Source: Nostoc sp. S13
GTDB taxonomy: Bacteria; Cyanobacteriota; Cyanobacteriia; Cyanobacteriales; Nostocaceae
Assembly (NCBI RefSeq): GCF_029379315.1
Contig: NZ_JAQYWQ010000071.1
Span: 1-37,850 of the forward strand
Direction: 5' to 3'
DNA length: 37,850 bases
In this document: positions 22,804 through 31,431 of the stretch, piece after piece
Numbering within the stretch: the first letter of the stretch is position 1
Layout of the letters: the number at the start of each line of letters is the position of its first letter
Made by a program: the position numbers and the translations under genes
The notes under the pieces: generated by a model
Told to the model about the DNA's origin: nothing
Databases searched by the model: none
Seen by the model: only the letters and a program-made list of their open reading frames with translations

Positions 22804-24933
22804 TTACCTCTTGAAAGTCCCATTCGCACAAACTCCTCCTTTAGGAAGACTTACCAGAATAGTTTGTAGCGGCGAAAGACGAATCTCGCAAGTCTCCTTC
22901 CCAAGTAGCAGCAGGGACTTCGGCAACTTCTGGTTGTCTACCTCTGCTTTGGCAGACTTATTGATCCCCAAAGAGGAACTTCCCCCAGACTCCTGTAAGC
23001 TAGGGTAGCGGCTTGCTTTTGCCCCCTCATTCCCAGAGGAAAATCCAAGATTCCCGACATTTGCTTCTTTCTTTGGAACAGGTAACAGCGAGATATCAAT
23101 CAAAGGTAAGGTAATCTTCAGTGTCGTACCTTGATGAAGTCCCGCACTCTCAAGAGTAATGCTGCCTCCCATGAGTTCGATTAAGTTTCGTGAAATTGCT
23201 AGTCCCAGTCCAGTACCTTCAAACTGGCGCGTGGTTGTGCCATTCACCATCACAAAGGGGCGAAATAGTTTGTGCTGTTGAGTTGGATCAATCCCTATAC
23301 CTGTATCTTTGACAGCGACTACCACCTGAGATTTACCATTACTATATTGAAGTTCTGTACTAATGGTGATGCTTCCGGTGTCGGTGAACTTAGTGGCGTT
23401 GCCGATAACATTAATCAGCACCTGCTTAAGTTTTCCCGCGTCTGCCTTAATTGGTATCGCTTGGGCATCTAACTCACATTTCAACTGCAAGCCCTTTTGT
23501 TGAACATTAACTGATTGTAAATTAATCACCTCTAACAATATTTCACGAAGGTCAATAGGAATCATGATTACTGAAAGCTTACCTGCTTCGATTTTAGAAA
23601 TGTCGAGTAAATCATTAATAATACCTAGCAAGTGAATTGTTGTTTCATCGGCACGTTTAAGAAACTCCATTTCTTCTTCGCGGTCATCACATAAACCATC
23701 TTCAACCAGGCGAATACAGTTAATAATAATATTTAATGGGTTTCTCAATTCATGGGAAGTCGTAGCTAAAAACTGGGTTTTAATCTGGTTAGCGGTTTTT
23801 GCTTCTTTCCAAGCTATTTCCAGTTCTTCTGCCCCAGCTTTGAGCCGTTCTACCATTTGGTCTAATGCTTGGGCTAGTTGATTGAATTCCCTGATTTGAA
23901 AATTGTGCGGAACTGGTTGTGCAGCGTGGTGAGAGTGAATATTGAGAGCGTAGTCTCGCAATTCTTCTACAGGACGTGCCAAGTAAGGAGCTAGATATAG
24001 GGACGCTAACAAACTTGCACCAATCAAACCAACTGTCAAAACGATAAGAATTAGTTTGATTTCTTGTAAACCAAAAAGCGCATTATCGACAGTAGTAACA
24101 GCTAAGACTATCCATTTTTGCTGCTGCTGTTGGGTCAGAGGATTTGCAATAGCTGTATAGCCACCGACTAATTCTTTCCCCTCCGTAAAAGACAAATTTA
24201 TCGAATCGTTTCGTCCCGCAATTGCATTTTTAATCATGCTCCTGAGTTGGGAAGCATTTGGGTGCTGATTGATATTAGTTCCCACCCAGTCTGTCAGTGG
24301 GTGCGCCAAAATTGTGCCATCTTCAGCAATCACTACCATCGCGCCTGTGAGCGATCCCGGTCGATTTATGGTTTGTTGGTACAATGCAGACTGAATACTT
24401 AAGCTGTAAACTGAATTTCTTCGGCTATCGGAGACTGGTGCAGATAACATTAATCGCAGTTGATTTTGGGTGTTTCTTTTACCAGTAATTCCTGCCTTTG
24501 GCGGGAAGATTGCTTTGACATCAATTCCGTCACTAGGCAAAGGTAATGTCAATTCTTCAATAGCTTGATCCCCGCAGCTACTGGCAATTATCTTCTGCGT
24601 TCGCAGATTCGTTAATTGGATGCACTCAATACTCGCTGGAAGTTGTTGCCTTAACTGCGTGAGAATTTCTTGCTCTTGTATCGGCGAACCCGACGGAATC
24701 ACAGTTGTTTTACTTACACTCAGCAGATTAGCTTTTAAGATCGCGATCGCATCTCCAATTCTCTCCCCTTTACTGATGGCGCTTTCTGTTAAATTTTGAC
24801 GGGCAGTTTCCAATATGCTAGAACGTGCCTTATTCAAGGCAACAATCTCGCCTACAAGTAAAACTGGGACAAACAGCAGCAATATTCTCGTTACTAAAAT
24901 TCGACGAAAGGAAGATTGGCGGAAATTAGTCAT
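22804..24933 (-). CDS. Cache-HAMP sensor histidine kinase
   Basis: A membrane-bound sensor kinase of 709 residues. The first membrane helix lies at about 12-33. It is followed by a long extracytoplasmic sensor with Cache-type features (ILAHPLTDWVGTNINQHP) ending near 285. A second membrane helix (LILIVLTVGLIGASLLASLYL) and a HAMP domain come next. HisKA carries phospho-acceptor His394 (TTSHELRNPLN). The ATPase domain has the N box KLKQVLINVIGNATKF, G1 DTGIGID and G2 GTGLGLAIS. It likely senses a small ligand in the periplasm. No response regulator is adjacent, so the partner is elsewhere. After the ATPase domain a ~95-residue low-complexity tail ends in PKGGVCANGTFKR; it has no domain and looks like read-through of former non-coding sequence. 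The start is placed at MTNFRQSS; an upstream in-frame ATG at 24981 is possible. Confidence 0.9.
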   Translation of the reverse strand: MTNFRQSSFRRILVTRILLLFVPVLLVGEIVALNKARSSILETARQNLTESAISKGERIGDAIAILKANLLSVSKTTVIPSGSPIQEQEILTQLRQQLPASIECIQLTNLRTQKIIASSCGDQAIEELTLPLPSDGIDVKAIFPPKAGITGKRNTQNQLRLMLSAPVSDSRRNSVYSLSIQSALYQQTINRPGSLTGAMVVIAEDGTILAHPLTDWVGTNINQHPNASQLRSMIKNAIAGRNDSINLSFTEGKELVGGYTAIANPLTQQQQQKWIVLAVTTVDNALFGLQEIKLILIVLTVGLIGASLLASLYLAPYLARPVEELRDYALNIHSHHAAQPVPHNFQIREFNQLAQALDQMVERLKAGAEELEIAWKEAKTANQIKTQFLATTSHELRNPLNIIINCIRLVEDGLCDDREEEMEFLKRADETTIHLLGIINDLLDISKIEAGKLSVIMIPIDLREILLEVINLQSVNVQQKGLQLKCELDAQAIPIKADAGKLKQVLINVIGNATKFTDTGSITISTELQYSNGKSQVVVAVKDTGIGIDPTQQHKLFRPFVMVNGTTTRQFEGTGLGLAISRNLIELMGGSITLESAGLHQGTTLKITLPLIDISLLPVPKKEANVGNLGFSSGNEGAKASRYPSLQESGGSSSLGINKSAKAEVDNQKLPKSLLLLGKETCEIRLSPLQTILVSLPKGGVCANGTFKR

Positions 24934-25227
24934 CGAGTGTCTCACTTTGCACCTGCAAACCACAATAGCAAAGATATGCAATTAGACGATCTAGATGAGA
25001 CATTTTATTAAATAATCAGAATTTTATTTTCAATGTTTCAAAATAACAAATTGCTATAATTCAAAAAGAAACGTGTTATACCAAAAGTTATATATGCTAG
25101 ATGCAGAAGAAATTTGTGTTGCATATGAATACAGTAATGAGATTGTAAAATAGTAGCTTGCAGGCATGGATTTTTTTGAGAATCTACACAGGATCAAAGA
25201 AAATATTAAAACTATCGAATCAATTCA

Positions 25228-25968
25228 ATGTTGCAACATCATCCTCATACTACAGTTGTTTTAGCAATGAGTGCAGATGGAAAAATAGCAGATTTTAGGC
25301 GATCGCCTGCTCGGTTTGGCTCAAGGGTTGATAAAGCACACTTAGAGAAGCAAATCGCTGCCTCTGATGCGGTTTTATTTGGCGCTGGTACTCTAGATGC
25401 CTACGGAACAACACTTACCGTCACAGATCCAACTTTGGTGGAACTTCGGGCGCAAGGAGGGAAGCCTCCGCAGCCAGTTCATATAGTGATTACACAGTCT
25501 GCAAACCTGAATCCGGAAATTCACTTTTTTAAGCAACCAGTTAGACGCTGGCTACTCACGACAACAGCAGGAGCAGTTTCATGGAAAGGACGCTTACAGA
25601 CGCTTGACTCAACTTGGGAAGCCAGAGCACAAGAATACCCTCCAGAATTTGAGCGGATTCTGGTTTTGGAAACACCAACGCGAGAAATTGACATTCCCGC
25701 AGCTTTAAAGCATCTAGCCACTCTACATATAACACGCTTGCTGGTCTTGGGTGGAGGTGAATTAGTCGCTTCCTTACTGAGATTAGATTTAATTGATGAA
25801 TTATGGCTGACTGTCTGCCCACTGATTTTAGGTGGTAATACCTCACCTACACCGGTCGGAGGGAAAGGATTTTTACCCGATTTAGCTCCCAAGTTGCAAC
25901 TTCTAGAAGTTCATACAGTTGAGCAAGAAGTGTTTTTGCATTATCGCCTGCAACGACCAGCAGATTAG
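25228..25968 (+). CDS. RibD C-terminal-domain (dihydrofolate reductase-like) reductase
   Basis: A 246-residue RibD_C-family protein. It is predicted to be an NADPH-dependent reductase like 5-amino-6-(5-phosphoribosylamino)uracil reductase of riboflavin synthesis. The N-terminal strand has VVLAMSADGKIAD at 10-22, followed by the FGAGTLDAYG region at 51-60. The typical nucleotide-binding LVLGGGELVASLL is at 172-184, and LTVCPLILGG at 194-203. The zinc-binding deaminase domain found in full RibD is absent, so this is the reductase half alone. Stand-alone copies are common in cyanobacteria and plants; some are true riboflavin reductases and others of unknown substrate. Start at ATG 25228. The FemAB-like gene downstream is on the same strand, but the gap holds repeats. 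Confidence 0.88.
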   Translation: MLQHHPHTTVVLAMSADGKIADFRRSPARFGSRVDKAHLEKQIAASDAVLFGAGTLDAYGTTLTVTDPTLVELRAQGGKPPQPVHIVITQSANLNPEIHFFKQPVRRWLLTTTAGAVSWKGRLQTLDSTWEARAQEYPPEFERILVLETPTREIDIPAALKHLATLHITRLLVLGGGELVASLLRLDLIDELWLTVCPLILGGNTSPTPVGGKGFLPDLAPKLQLLEVHTVEQEVFLHYRLQRPAD

Positions 25969-26004
25969 ATTACGCTAAGTAAAGTTATTGATTGGGCATG
26001 GGGC

Positions 26005-26120
26005 AATTCAATTTTGGATTTTGGATTTTAGATTTTGGATTAAATTTCAATTCTTTAATCCAAAATCTAAAATCTAAAATTCTTACTCCCCCACTCCCCA
26101 CTCCCTACTCCCTACTCCCC
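26005..26120. repeat. STRR heptamer hairpin and CTCCCTACTCC repeats
   Basis: At about 26010-26082, TTTTGGATT-type heptamers are followed by their inverse (AATCCAAAATCTAAAATCT), making a long AT-rich hairpin like the one in rnpB. It is followed by CCCCACTCCC and CTACTCCCTACTCC tandem units to 26120, ending seven bases before the next start codon. Confidence 0.8.
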
Positions 26121-26126
26121 TAAAAA

Positions 26127-27305
26127 GTGGAACAACTTAAGCCTCGCTATTCTGTCATTTGGACAAACAAAATCGCTGAAGTACCCCAAAATGCCTGGAA
26201 TGCTTTGGCAATGCCACTCAAAACGCCGTTTCTAGAATGGGAGTGGCTGAACAATCTCGAAATCTCTCAGAGTGCTACGGCTAAAAGTGGTTGGTTGCCA
26301 AATCACTTGACATTGTGGCGAGATAGAACGTTGATTGCTGCTGCGCCACTTTATCTTAAAGGACATAGTTCTGGAGAATTTATTTTCGATCACCAATGGG
26401 CAGAGTTAGCCGATCGCATTGGAGTCCAATATTACCCAAAATTGCTGGGAATGACACCATTTACCCCAGCTGAAGGTTATCGGTTCTTAATCGCCCCAGG
26501 AGAAGATGAGGATGAAATCACAGCGATGATGGTGCATGAAATTGACACTTTTTGCTCCAAAAATGGAATTTCTGGGTGTCATTTTCTCTATGTCGATCCC
26601 CAATGGCGTCCGATGCTGGAACGGCATGGCTTTACAACTTGGCTGCACCACAGCTATATCTGGGAAAATGCTGGCTTTAAAACTTTTGATGACTACTTGA
26701 AAGTGTTTAACGCCAATCAGCGCCGCAATATCAAGCGGGAACGCAAAGCTGTGGAAAAAGCAGGTTTACGATTGCAACCCCTGAGTGGTGATCAAATTCC
26801 TCAATCTTTGTTTCCCTTAATGCACCAGTTCTATGCAGACACCTGTGATAAGTTTGGCTGGTGGGGTAGCAAGTATCTCACACAGAGGTTTTTTGAGCAG
26901 CTACACACTGATTATCGCCATCGGGTCTTGTTTGTTGCTGCATATAGTGAGGAAGATAACTCTCATCCTTTAGGAATGTCCTTTTGTTTGTTTAAAGGTG
27001 ACAAACTCTATGGACGCTATTGGGGGAGTTTTCAAGAAATAGATTGCTTACATTTTGATGCTTGCTATTATGCGCCGATTGAGTGGGCGATCGCTAACGG
27101 TATCCAAATTTTTGACCCTGGCGCAGGCGGGCGTCACAAAAAACGCCGTGGTTTCCCCGCTATGCCCAATCACAGTCTGCACCGCTTTTACAATAATCGT
27201 TTAGGACAAATTATCTGTCCCTATATTAAGGAAGTGAATCAACTCGAACAGCAGCAGATTGAGGCAATTAATGCAGAGTTGCCATTTAGTGAGAAAAATG
27301 CTTGA
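26127..27305 (+). CDS. FemAB-like / DUF482 GNAT-fold protein
   Basis: A 392-residue protein starting at GTG. It matches the family once called peptidogalycan biosynthesis proteins (PF04339, FemAB-like double GNAT fold). Recognisable features are the N-terminal PFLEWEWLNNLE block at 34-45, FDHQWAELADRIGVQYYPKL at about 87-106, NQRRNIKRERKAVEKAGL at about 192-209, and the second-half signature DKLYGRYWG with DPGAGGRHKKRRGF at about 331-344. FemAB proteins add amino acids to peptidoglycan peptides using aminoacyl-tRNA; for this subfamily the reaction is not known. It is likely cytoplasmic and single-gene, since repeats separate it from ribD_C-like. Confidence 0.85.
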   Translation: MEQLKPRYSVIWTNKIAEVPQNAWNALAMPLKTPFLEWEWLNNLEISQSATAKSGWLPNHLTLWRDRTLIAAAPLYLKGHSSGEFIFDHQWAELADRIGVQYYPKLLGMTPFTPAEGYRFLIAPGEDEDEITAMMVHEIDTFCSKNGISGCHFLYVDPQWRPMLERHGFTTWLHHSYIWENAGFKTFDDYLKVFNANQRRNIKRERKAVEKAGLRLQPLSGDQIPQSLFPLMHQFYADTCDKFGWWGSKYLTQRFFEQLHTDYRHRVLFVAAYSEEDNSHPLGMSFCLFKGDKLYGRYWGSFQEIDCLHFDACYYAPIEWAIANGIQIFDPGAGGRHKKRRGFPAMPNHSLHRFYNNRLGQIICPYIKEVNQLEQQQIEAINAELPFSEKNA

Positions 27306-27441
27306 GGAAAAGGAACTACTTTCATAGCAGAATTTGCCGAATAATTAAGATTTATTCGGCAAACAGATACAAATTTTCCTTATTTTCAAAATTGTGAAAT
27401 TATACTGTTAGCGATCAAGACGGTATTTGTGCTACCATTCG

Positions 27442-27912
27442 TCAAAATTCACCCTCTTGAATGCCTCGCCGAATAATTTCTTCGTGTTGGTATACTGCCT
27501 GTGCCCTTTCTGATTCTCCTCTTGAAGTAAAAATAGTAGCAGCTTTCTGGAAATCTTCAATTCCCTTTTGTGGTTGTCCTTCTAAAGCCAGAGTATTACC
27601 TCTATAAAAATAAGCCTCGGCATAGTTAGGATTAAGCTCGATTGCTCGTGTGTATTCAGCGATTGCTTCTTGAGACTGACCTTGTTTAGCTAATTTACGC
27701 CCACTTCGGAAAAATTCTTGTGCACTCGCCATAGTTCCTGACTCTTGCCCTTGACTGCTTGAATTACACAAACCATTTGAATCTTTGACCTGCCCCGATG
27801 GACAAGCTGATTGTTCCTGAGCTTTCACTACAGAGTCAAGAATTATAGGGAAGATGATAAACGCAGAACATACGCCAAATATAATCGACAGTCTCTTTTT
27901 TCTTGGTTTCAT
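27442..27912 (-). CDS. Secreted TPR protein, tandem copy 1
   Basis: A 156-residue protein. Residues 1-32 form a signal peptide (KKRLSIIFGVCSAFIIFPIILDSVVKAQEQ) with cleavage likely near AQA/AQE. A short Cys-containing stretch (ACPSGQVKDSNGLC) follows at about 36-49, whose two Cys could form a disulfide. Two TPR-like helices pairs lie at about 66-130 (AIAEYTRAIELNPNYAEAYFYRGN, then ALEGQPQKGIEDFQKAATI). TPRs bind protein partners; the partner is unknown, probably in the periplasm. The paralogue at 28166-28684 shares the whole layout. ATG at 27912 is used; a TTG two codons upstream is in frame. A MITE lies 60 bp upstream. Confidence 0.8.
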   Translation of the reverse strand: MKPRKKRLSIIFGVCSAFIIFPIILDSVVKAQEQSACPSGQVKDSNGLCNSSSQGQESGTMASAQEFFRSGRKLAKQGQSQEAIAEYTRAIELNPNYAEAYFYRGNTLALEGQPQKGIEDFQKAATIFTSRGESERAQAVYQHEEIIRRGIQEGEF

Positions 27913-27969
27913 TGACAAAAATATTAAAGATATGAAGAATACTAAAAAAGATAGGAATTACACTTAATA

Positions 27970-28073
27970 TATAGCAATCCTAAATGAGTTATGAACAAAA
28001 AGATCCCCGACTTCTTGAAGAAGTCGGGGATCTGAGCCTCTCGGTGGAGAGTAAATCAAATAGGATTACTATA
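27970..28073. mobile_element. MITE in the upstream region of TPR copy 1
   Basis: A 104-bp unit with TATAGCAATCCTA (27970-27982) and TAGGATTACTATA (28061-28073) as inverted ends. The centre is a perfect palindrome, AGATCCCCGACTTC pairing with GAAGTCGGGGATCT. The corresponding place upstream of the tandem copy (around 28873) has no insertion, so this copy shows the occupied site. Confidence 0.88.
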
Positions 28074-28165
28074 GACTGTAAAAACCATGAGAAAATAAAT
28101 TTTATATCTATACTAATCTAATATTAAACTACTAGCGTCCAAGATGGTATTTGTGCCATTATTCG

Positions 28166-28684
28166 TCAAAATTCACCGTCTTGAATCCCTTCCCGAATAA
28201 TTTCTTCTTGTTGGCGCATTGCCGCTGCCCATTCTGATTGTCCTTGAGATTCTAAGATAGCCGCAGCTTTCTGTAAATCCTCAATTCCTTTTTGCGGTTG
28301 TCCTTCTAAAGCTATAGCATTACCCCGATAAAAGTAAGCCTCAACGTAGTTAGGAGCAAGCTTGATTGCTCGCGTGTACTCAGCAATTGCCCCTTGATGC
28401 TGACCTTCTATATCAAACTCGCGCCCCTTTTGGAAAAATTCTTTAGCACTCGCCATAGATTCTGACTCTTCTCCTTGACTGTTTGGACTACACAAACCAT
28501 TTGAATCCCTGATTTGCCCTGATGGACAAGCTGACTGTTCTTGAGCTTTCGCTATAGAGTCAAAAATTATAGGGAAGATTATAACTACAGAACATAAGTT
28601 AAATATAAGGGACATATTTTTCGGATGTAATTCATGATTATAAATTGAAGTAAGTAAGCCTTTAGCAGGGCTTTTAAATTTCAT
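28166..28684 (-). CDS. Secreted TPR protein, tandem copy 2
   Basis: A 172-residue paralogue of the preceding gene, with the same order: signal-like hydrophobic segment (SLIFNLCSVVIIFPIIFDSIAKAQEQ), then the Cys pair motif ACPSGQIRDSNGLC, then TPRs (AIAEYTRAIKLAPNYVEAYFYRGN and ALEGQPQKGIEDLQKAAAI) and the same ending EGIQDGEF. The N-terminus is longer by about 20 residues (MKFKSPAKGLLTSIYNHELHPKN); the ATG within (MSLIF) is a likely alternative start that would give a standard signal peptide. The similarity continues into both flanks, so this was a segment duplication. Confidence 0.8.
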   Translation of the reverse strand: MKFKSPAKGLLTSIYNHELHPKNMSLIFNLCSVVIIFPIIFDSIAKAQEQSACPSGQIRDSNGLCSPNSQGEESESMASAKEFFQKGREFDIEGQHQGAIAEYTRAIKLAPNYVEAYFYRGNAIALEGQPQKGIEDLQKAAAILESQGQSEWAAAMRQQEEIIREGIQDGEF

Positions 28685-28913
28685 TCAAAGGTGAGTATAT
28701 AGTGTTTTTTATAACTATAAATTAAGTAAATTAACGTAGTAATATTGTTGCGGATAATTTGATGATAAAAGTATAATTTATAGCAAATTCTCTGATTTGC
28801 TTTTAAGTAAAATAAATCACAAATATCTGAAAGATATCAAGAAGACTAAGGAAGATAGGAATTACACTTGATATAGAGCGTAAAAACCCTGAGAAAAGAA
28901 ATTTCTTTTGATA

Positions 28914-29303
28914 ATGCTTATGGATTTAATAGTTGAAGATTTAGCCGCAATTGATGATAAACTTTCCCAGCGTCATATTGACCTTGATCCCGGTGGATAT
29001 TTCATTATTTATTTAGATCGAGACGCAAGGTTAATTTATGCCAAGCATTTTACAAATGTAATTGACGATCGCGGTTTAGCTGTCGATCCAGAAACGGGAA
29101 AGGTAATTCCGGCACGAGAAAAGGTAGAACGAACTCACACGACAGTTTTTAGCGCGAGGACGGCGAAAGAACTTTGCGTGAAGATTTTTGAAGAAACTCA
29201 GCCCCCTCCTCTAACTCAATTAGATCATGCAGCTTATTTGGGCCGAGAATTTGTCCGGGCTGAGGTGGCTTTACTCACAGGACAAGAGTATGTTCAAGAT
29301 TAA
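28914..29303 (+). CDS. DUF4346 domain protein
   Basis: A 129-residue protein that I assign to the cyanobacterial DUF4346 family, judged from LDPGGYFIIYLDRDARLIYAKHFTN, GLAVDPETGKVIP, RTAKELCVKIFEE and AAYLGREFVRAEVALL. The function is not known. Related domains occur fused to dihydropteroate synthase-like proteins. No signal peptide or membrane segment is visible. ATG at 28914 (MLMDL) or 28920 (MDLIV) both fit; the latter is equally likely. The region upstream is part of the TPR-gene duplication. Confidence 0.78.
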   Translation: MLMDLIVEDLAAIDDKLSQRHIDLDPGGYFIIYLDRDARLIYAKHFTNVIDDRGLAVDPETGKVIPAREKVERTHTTVFSARTAKELCVKIFEETQPPPLTQLDHAAYLGREFVRAEVALLTGQEYVQD

Positions 29304-29329
29304 AGTTAAAAGTGAAAAGTTAGGAGTGA

Positions 29330-29393
29330 GGAGTTAAAACTTAAGAGTTAGAAATTCATAACTCCTAACTCCCCATTCCCCACTCCCCATTCC
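29330..29393. repeat. Low-complexity spacer between convergent genes
   Basis: AGTTAGGAGTGAGGAGTTA-type units and the reverse (AACTCCTAACTCCCC and CCCATTCCCC) form an imperfect inverted repeat between the DUF4346 gene and psb32. It could act as a two-way terminator. Confidence 0.5.
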
Positions 29394-29395
29394 CA

Positions 29396-30133
29396 TTAGC
29401 CATTAGATGATGGCTGATTTATCTGATAGATATAGTAAGTCGCCATTGGAATAACGGTGGCGGCAATTAATAATCCTACTACCCAAGCAGTAGCGTTGCC
29501 TTGGTCTGTTTCTTCTGCTTTCTTGAAGGTACCTTCTACCTTTACATTGTCAGTGATTTGGGGTGGCCCTGGATCAGCTTTGCCAGAGAGGACGGCGACA
29601 AGGCGATCGCTTGCATCTAGAAATGCCTGATTGTATTTGTTACCATTGCGTAAGGGCACACTTACTGTTTCAGTAGCGATACTCTCGGCAATAGAGTCAG
29701 TCAGTAAAGGCTTGACTTGATCCCCAGTAATAATGGCAGTACCATTTGTAACTGTATCAATAACCAATAAGGTTTGATTAGCTTGGGCTTCCTTTGTCGG
29801 AAACCATTTTTTAAACAGCTCTTTGCTAAAGCTTTCCGGTGTTTCCCCATAGTCGAGGCGGCGAACAGTCACAATTCGGACTTGCTTATCTGTTTGTTTT
29901 GCCAAATCCTCGAAAGCGCTGCTAATCTTACCTTCATTCAGACGGCTGATGACTTCACTTTGATCCAAAACCCAGGTGTCATTCCCTGCTGTGAGATTGG
30001 ATATTTGATACACACCTGTGGCTAAAGCAGGTGCGGCAAACAGCGAGGCTGCTAAAATAACCGTCACCAAAGGTAAAATTAGTCGGATGAGGTGTTTTTG
30101 ACTGCTAAATACTCGTTTGAGGAGCTGTTTCAT
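29396..30133 (-). CDS. psb32: Psb32-like TPM domain protein
   Basis: A 245-residue protein with an N-terminal signal or anchor (residues 13-38, LIRLILPLVTVILAASLFAAPALA), a TPM domain (TLP18.3/Psb32/MOLO-1 fold) at about 55-175, and a C-terminal membrane helix at about 217-236. Characteristic stretches are TWVLDQSEVISRLNEGKISSA, KQVRIVTVRRLDYGETPESF, WFPTKEAQANQTLLVIDT and the later LSGKADPGPP..NVKVEGTF. In cyanobacteria and chloroplasts this protein sits in the thylakoid membrane facing the lumen and helps photosystem II repair. The start is ATG at 30133 (MKQLLKR); an upstream in-frame start at 30163 is possible but less likely. The gene is monocistronic. Confidence 0.88.
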   Translation of the reverse strand: MKQLLKRVFSSQKHLIRLILPLVTVILAASLFAAPALATGVYQISNLTAGNDTWVLDQSEVISRLNEGKISSAFEDLAKQTDKQVRIVTVRRLDYGETPESFSKELFKKWFPTKEAQANQTLLVIDTVTNGTAIITGDQVKPLLTDSIAESIATETVSVPLRNGNKYNQAFLDASDRLVAVLSGKADPGPPQITDNVKVEGTFKKAEETDQGNATAWVVGLLIAATVIPMATYYIYQINQPSSNG

Positions 30134-30336
30134 CGTGTGATTCCTAAGACAGACTTGCACCAAAAATACTACAGAACCACTGCAAAAATCACCCCGTTCC
30201 CGGTTTTCTACAGTATGAAATTTCTGCTACTGCCAGCAGATATATATTTTACAGGATTTTTTGACTGCACAAACTTGTTCTGAGGCGGCCGCAAGCATTA
30301 ACCTGACGCTAGCACCCTTGCCAGTCACAAAAAATA

Positions 30337-30374
30337 CCGCCCATTTTGGGAATTAACCCAAATGCTTAGGGCGG
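30337..30374. repeat. Hairpin CCGCCC..TTTGGG/CCCAAA..GGGCGG
   Basis: CCGCCC (30337-30342) pairs with GGGCGG (30369-30374), and inside it TTTGGG pairs with CCCAAA, around an AATTAA loop. The function is unknown; it may be a terminator or part of a repeat. Confidence 0.6.
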
Positions 30375-30476
30375 AATTTGCAAACCATCCAGAGATTATA
30401 TCGTATGATTAATATTTTTGGTAGAATCAAGCATATTTTTTCCATATCTGCAAGTAGATTTTCCTGCTATACCTAT

Positions 30477-30567
30477 TAGACATCTGGTGAAATTAAATAT
30501 GCGTTATCTAGAACCCTTGTAGAGACGCGAAATTTCGCGTCTCTAGATTCTTTTTCGGAGATGTCTA
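30477..30567. mobile_element. 91-bp MITE, copy 2
   Basis: A near-identical copy of the element at 11966-12056, in the same orientation: TAGACATCTGGTGAAA at the left, palindrome AGAGACGCGAAATTTCGCGT in the middle, and TTTTTCGGAGATGTCTA at the right. Confidence 0.9.
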
Positions 30568-30634
30568 TTAATTAATCGGCGATATCTGCATTTCTCTAAT
30601 ATTTTAGCTAAATGTATATCAATATAATATATAC

Positions 30635-31315
30635 ATGACCATAATTTTAACTAACGACGACGGCATTGATGCCCCCGGTATTCAAGCTCTCCTCAAAGCT
30701 GTAAACGGCAAAAATGCTATTATCGCTGCTCCTGTTGATCATCAGTCTGGCTGTGGACATCAAGTTACTACCACTCGTGCCATCAACCTCCAGCGACGTT
30801 CTGAGACTGAGTATGCGATCGCAGGCACTCCCGCCGATTGTGTGAGAATTGCAATAACACAAATTCCCGCAGATGTCAAATTTGTCCTTTCAGGTATCAA
30901 CGCTGGGGGCAACTTGGGAGTCGATAGCTACATTTCTGGCACAGTTGCCGCCGTACGGGAAGCCGCAATGCACGGTATTCCGGGAGTTGCCATTTCTCAG
31001 TATCGCAAAGCCAAGCAGAATTTTGATTGGGATCTGGCCGCCAAATTCACAGCTAAAGTTTTAGCGGACTTACTCAAGCGTCCCCTAGAACCGGGAAGCT
31101 TTTGGAATGTGAACTTGCCGCATCTGCAACCAGGAGAATCAGATCCTAATGTGGTATTTTGCCAACCTTGTACCAAACCTTTGCCCGTGAACTATCGAAT
31201 TGAAGGCGATGATTTTTATTATGTAGGAGAATATGGCAAACGCGATCGCACTCCTGGTAGCGATGTGGATGTATGTTTTTCCGGCAATATCGCCGTAACT
31301 CAGTTAAGAGTTTAA
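30635..31315 (+). CDS. surE: 5'/3'-nucleotidase SurE
   Basis: SurE is a metal-dependent phosphatase that removes phosphate from 5'- and 3'-nucleoside monophosphates, linked to stress survival. At 226 residues the protein is slightly short but complete. The N-terminal TNDDG with metal ligands Asp8 and Asp9 is at 6-10. Ser38 (DHQSGCG) and Asn89 in SGINAGGNLG at 86-95 complete the metal site. The C-terminal part has DVDVCFSGNIAVTQL, near the usual D-x-x-A-x-xxGxxSVTPL end. Start ATG 30635 follows a very AT-rich stretch. It is monocistronic. Confidence 0.93.
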   Translation: MTIILTNDDGIDAPGIQALLKAVNGKNAIIAAPVDHQSGCGHQVTTTRAINLQRRSETEYAIAGTPADCVRIAITQIPADVKFVLSGINAGGNLGVDSYISGTVAAVREAAMHGIPGVAISQYRKAKQNFDWDLAAKFTAKVLADLLKRPLEPGSFWNVNLPHLQPGESDPNVVFCQPCTKPLPVNYRIEGDDFYYVGEYGKRDRTPGSDVDVCFSGNIAVTQLRV

Positions 31316-31335
31316 CCGAATAATTACTAATTCAT

Positions 31336-31372
31336 AATTCATAATTAAAGAATAGGTACGTAATTATGAATT
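31336..31372. repeat. 12-bp stem hairpin after surE
   Basis: AATTCATAATTA (31336-31347) pairs with TAATTATGAATT (31361-31372). It lies 20 bases past the surE stop. The AT-rich stem makes a weak terminator at best. Confidence 0.5.
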
Positions 31373-31398
31373 ATTTTGACATTCAGTTAAAAATGACA

Positions 31399-31428
31399 AT
31401 TGAATCCAAAATCCAAAATCCAAAATTG
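31399..31428. repeat. STRR heptamer array (ATCCAAA)n
   Basis: Three tandem copies of ATCCAAA (AATCCAAAATCCAAAATCC), the same unit as in rnpB and at 26010-26082. It lies between surE and the coiled-coil gene. Confidence 0.75.
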
Positions 31429-31431
31429 CTA

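Larger units (their letters stand above)
30134..30634. other. Divergent intergenic region psb32-surE
   Basis: About 500 bp between divergent genes, so it must hold both promoters. It contains a hairpin at 30337-30374 and the 91-bp MITE copy 2 at 30477-30567, which lies 67 bp before the surE start and so inside its promoter or leader region. Confidence 0.6.
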
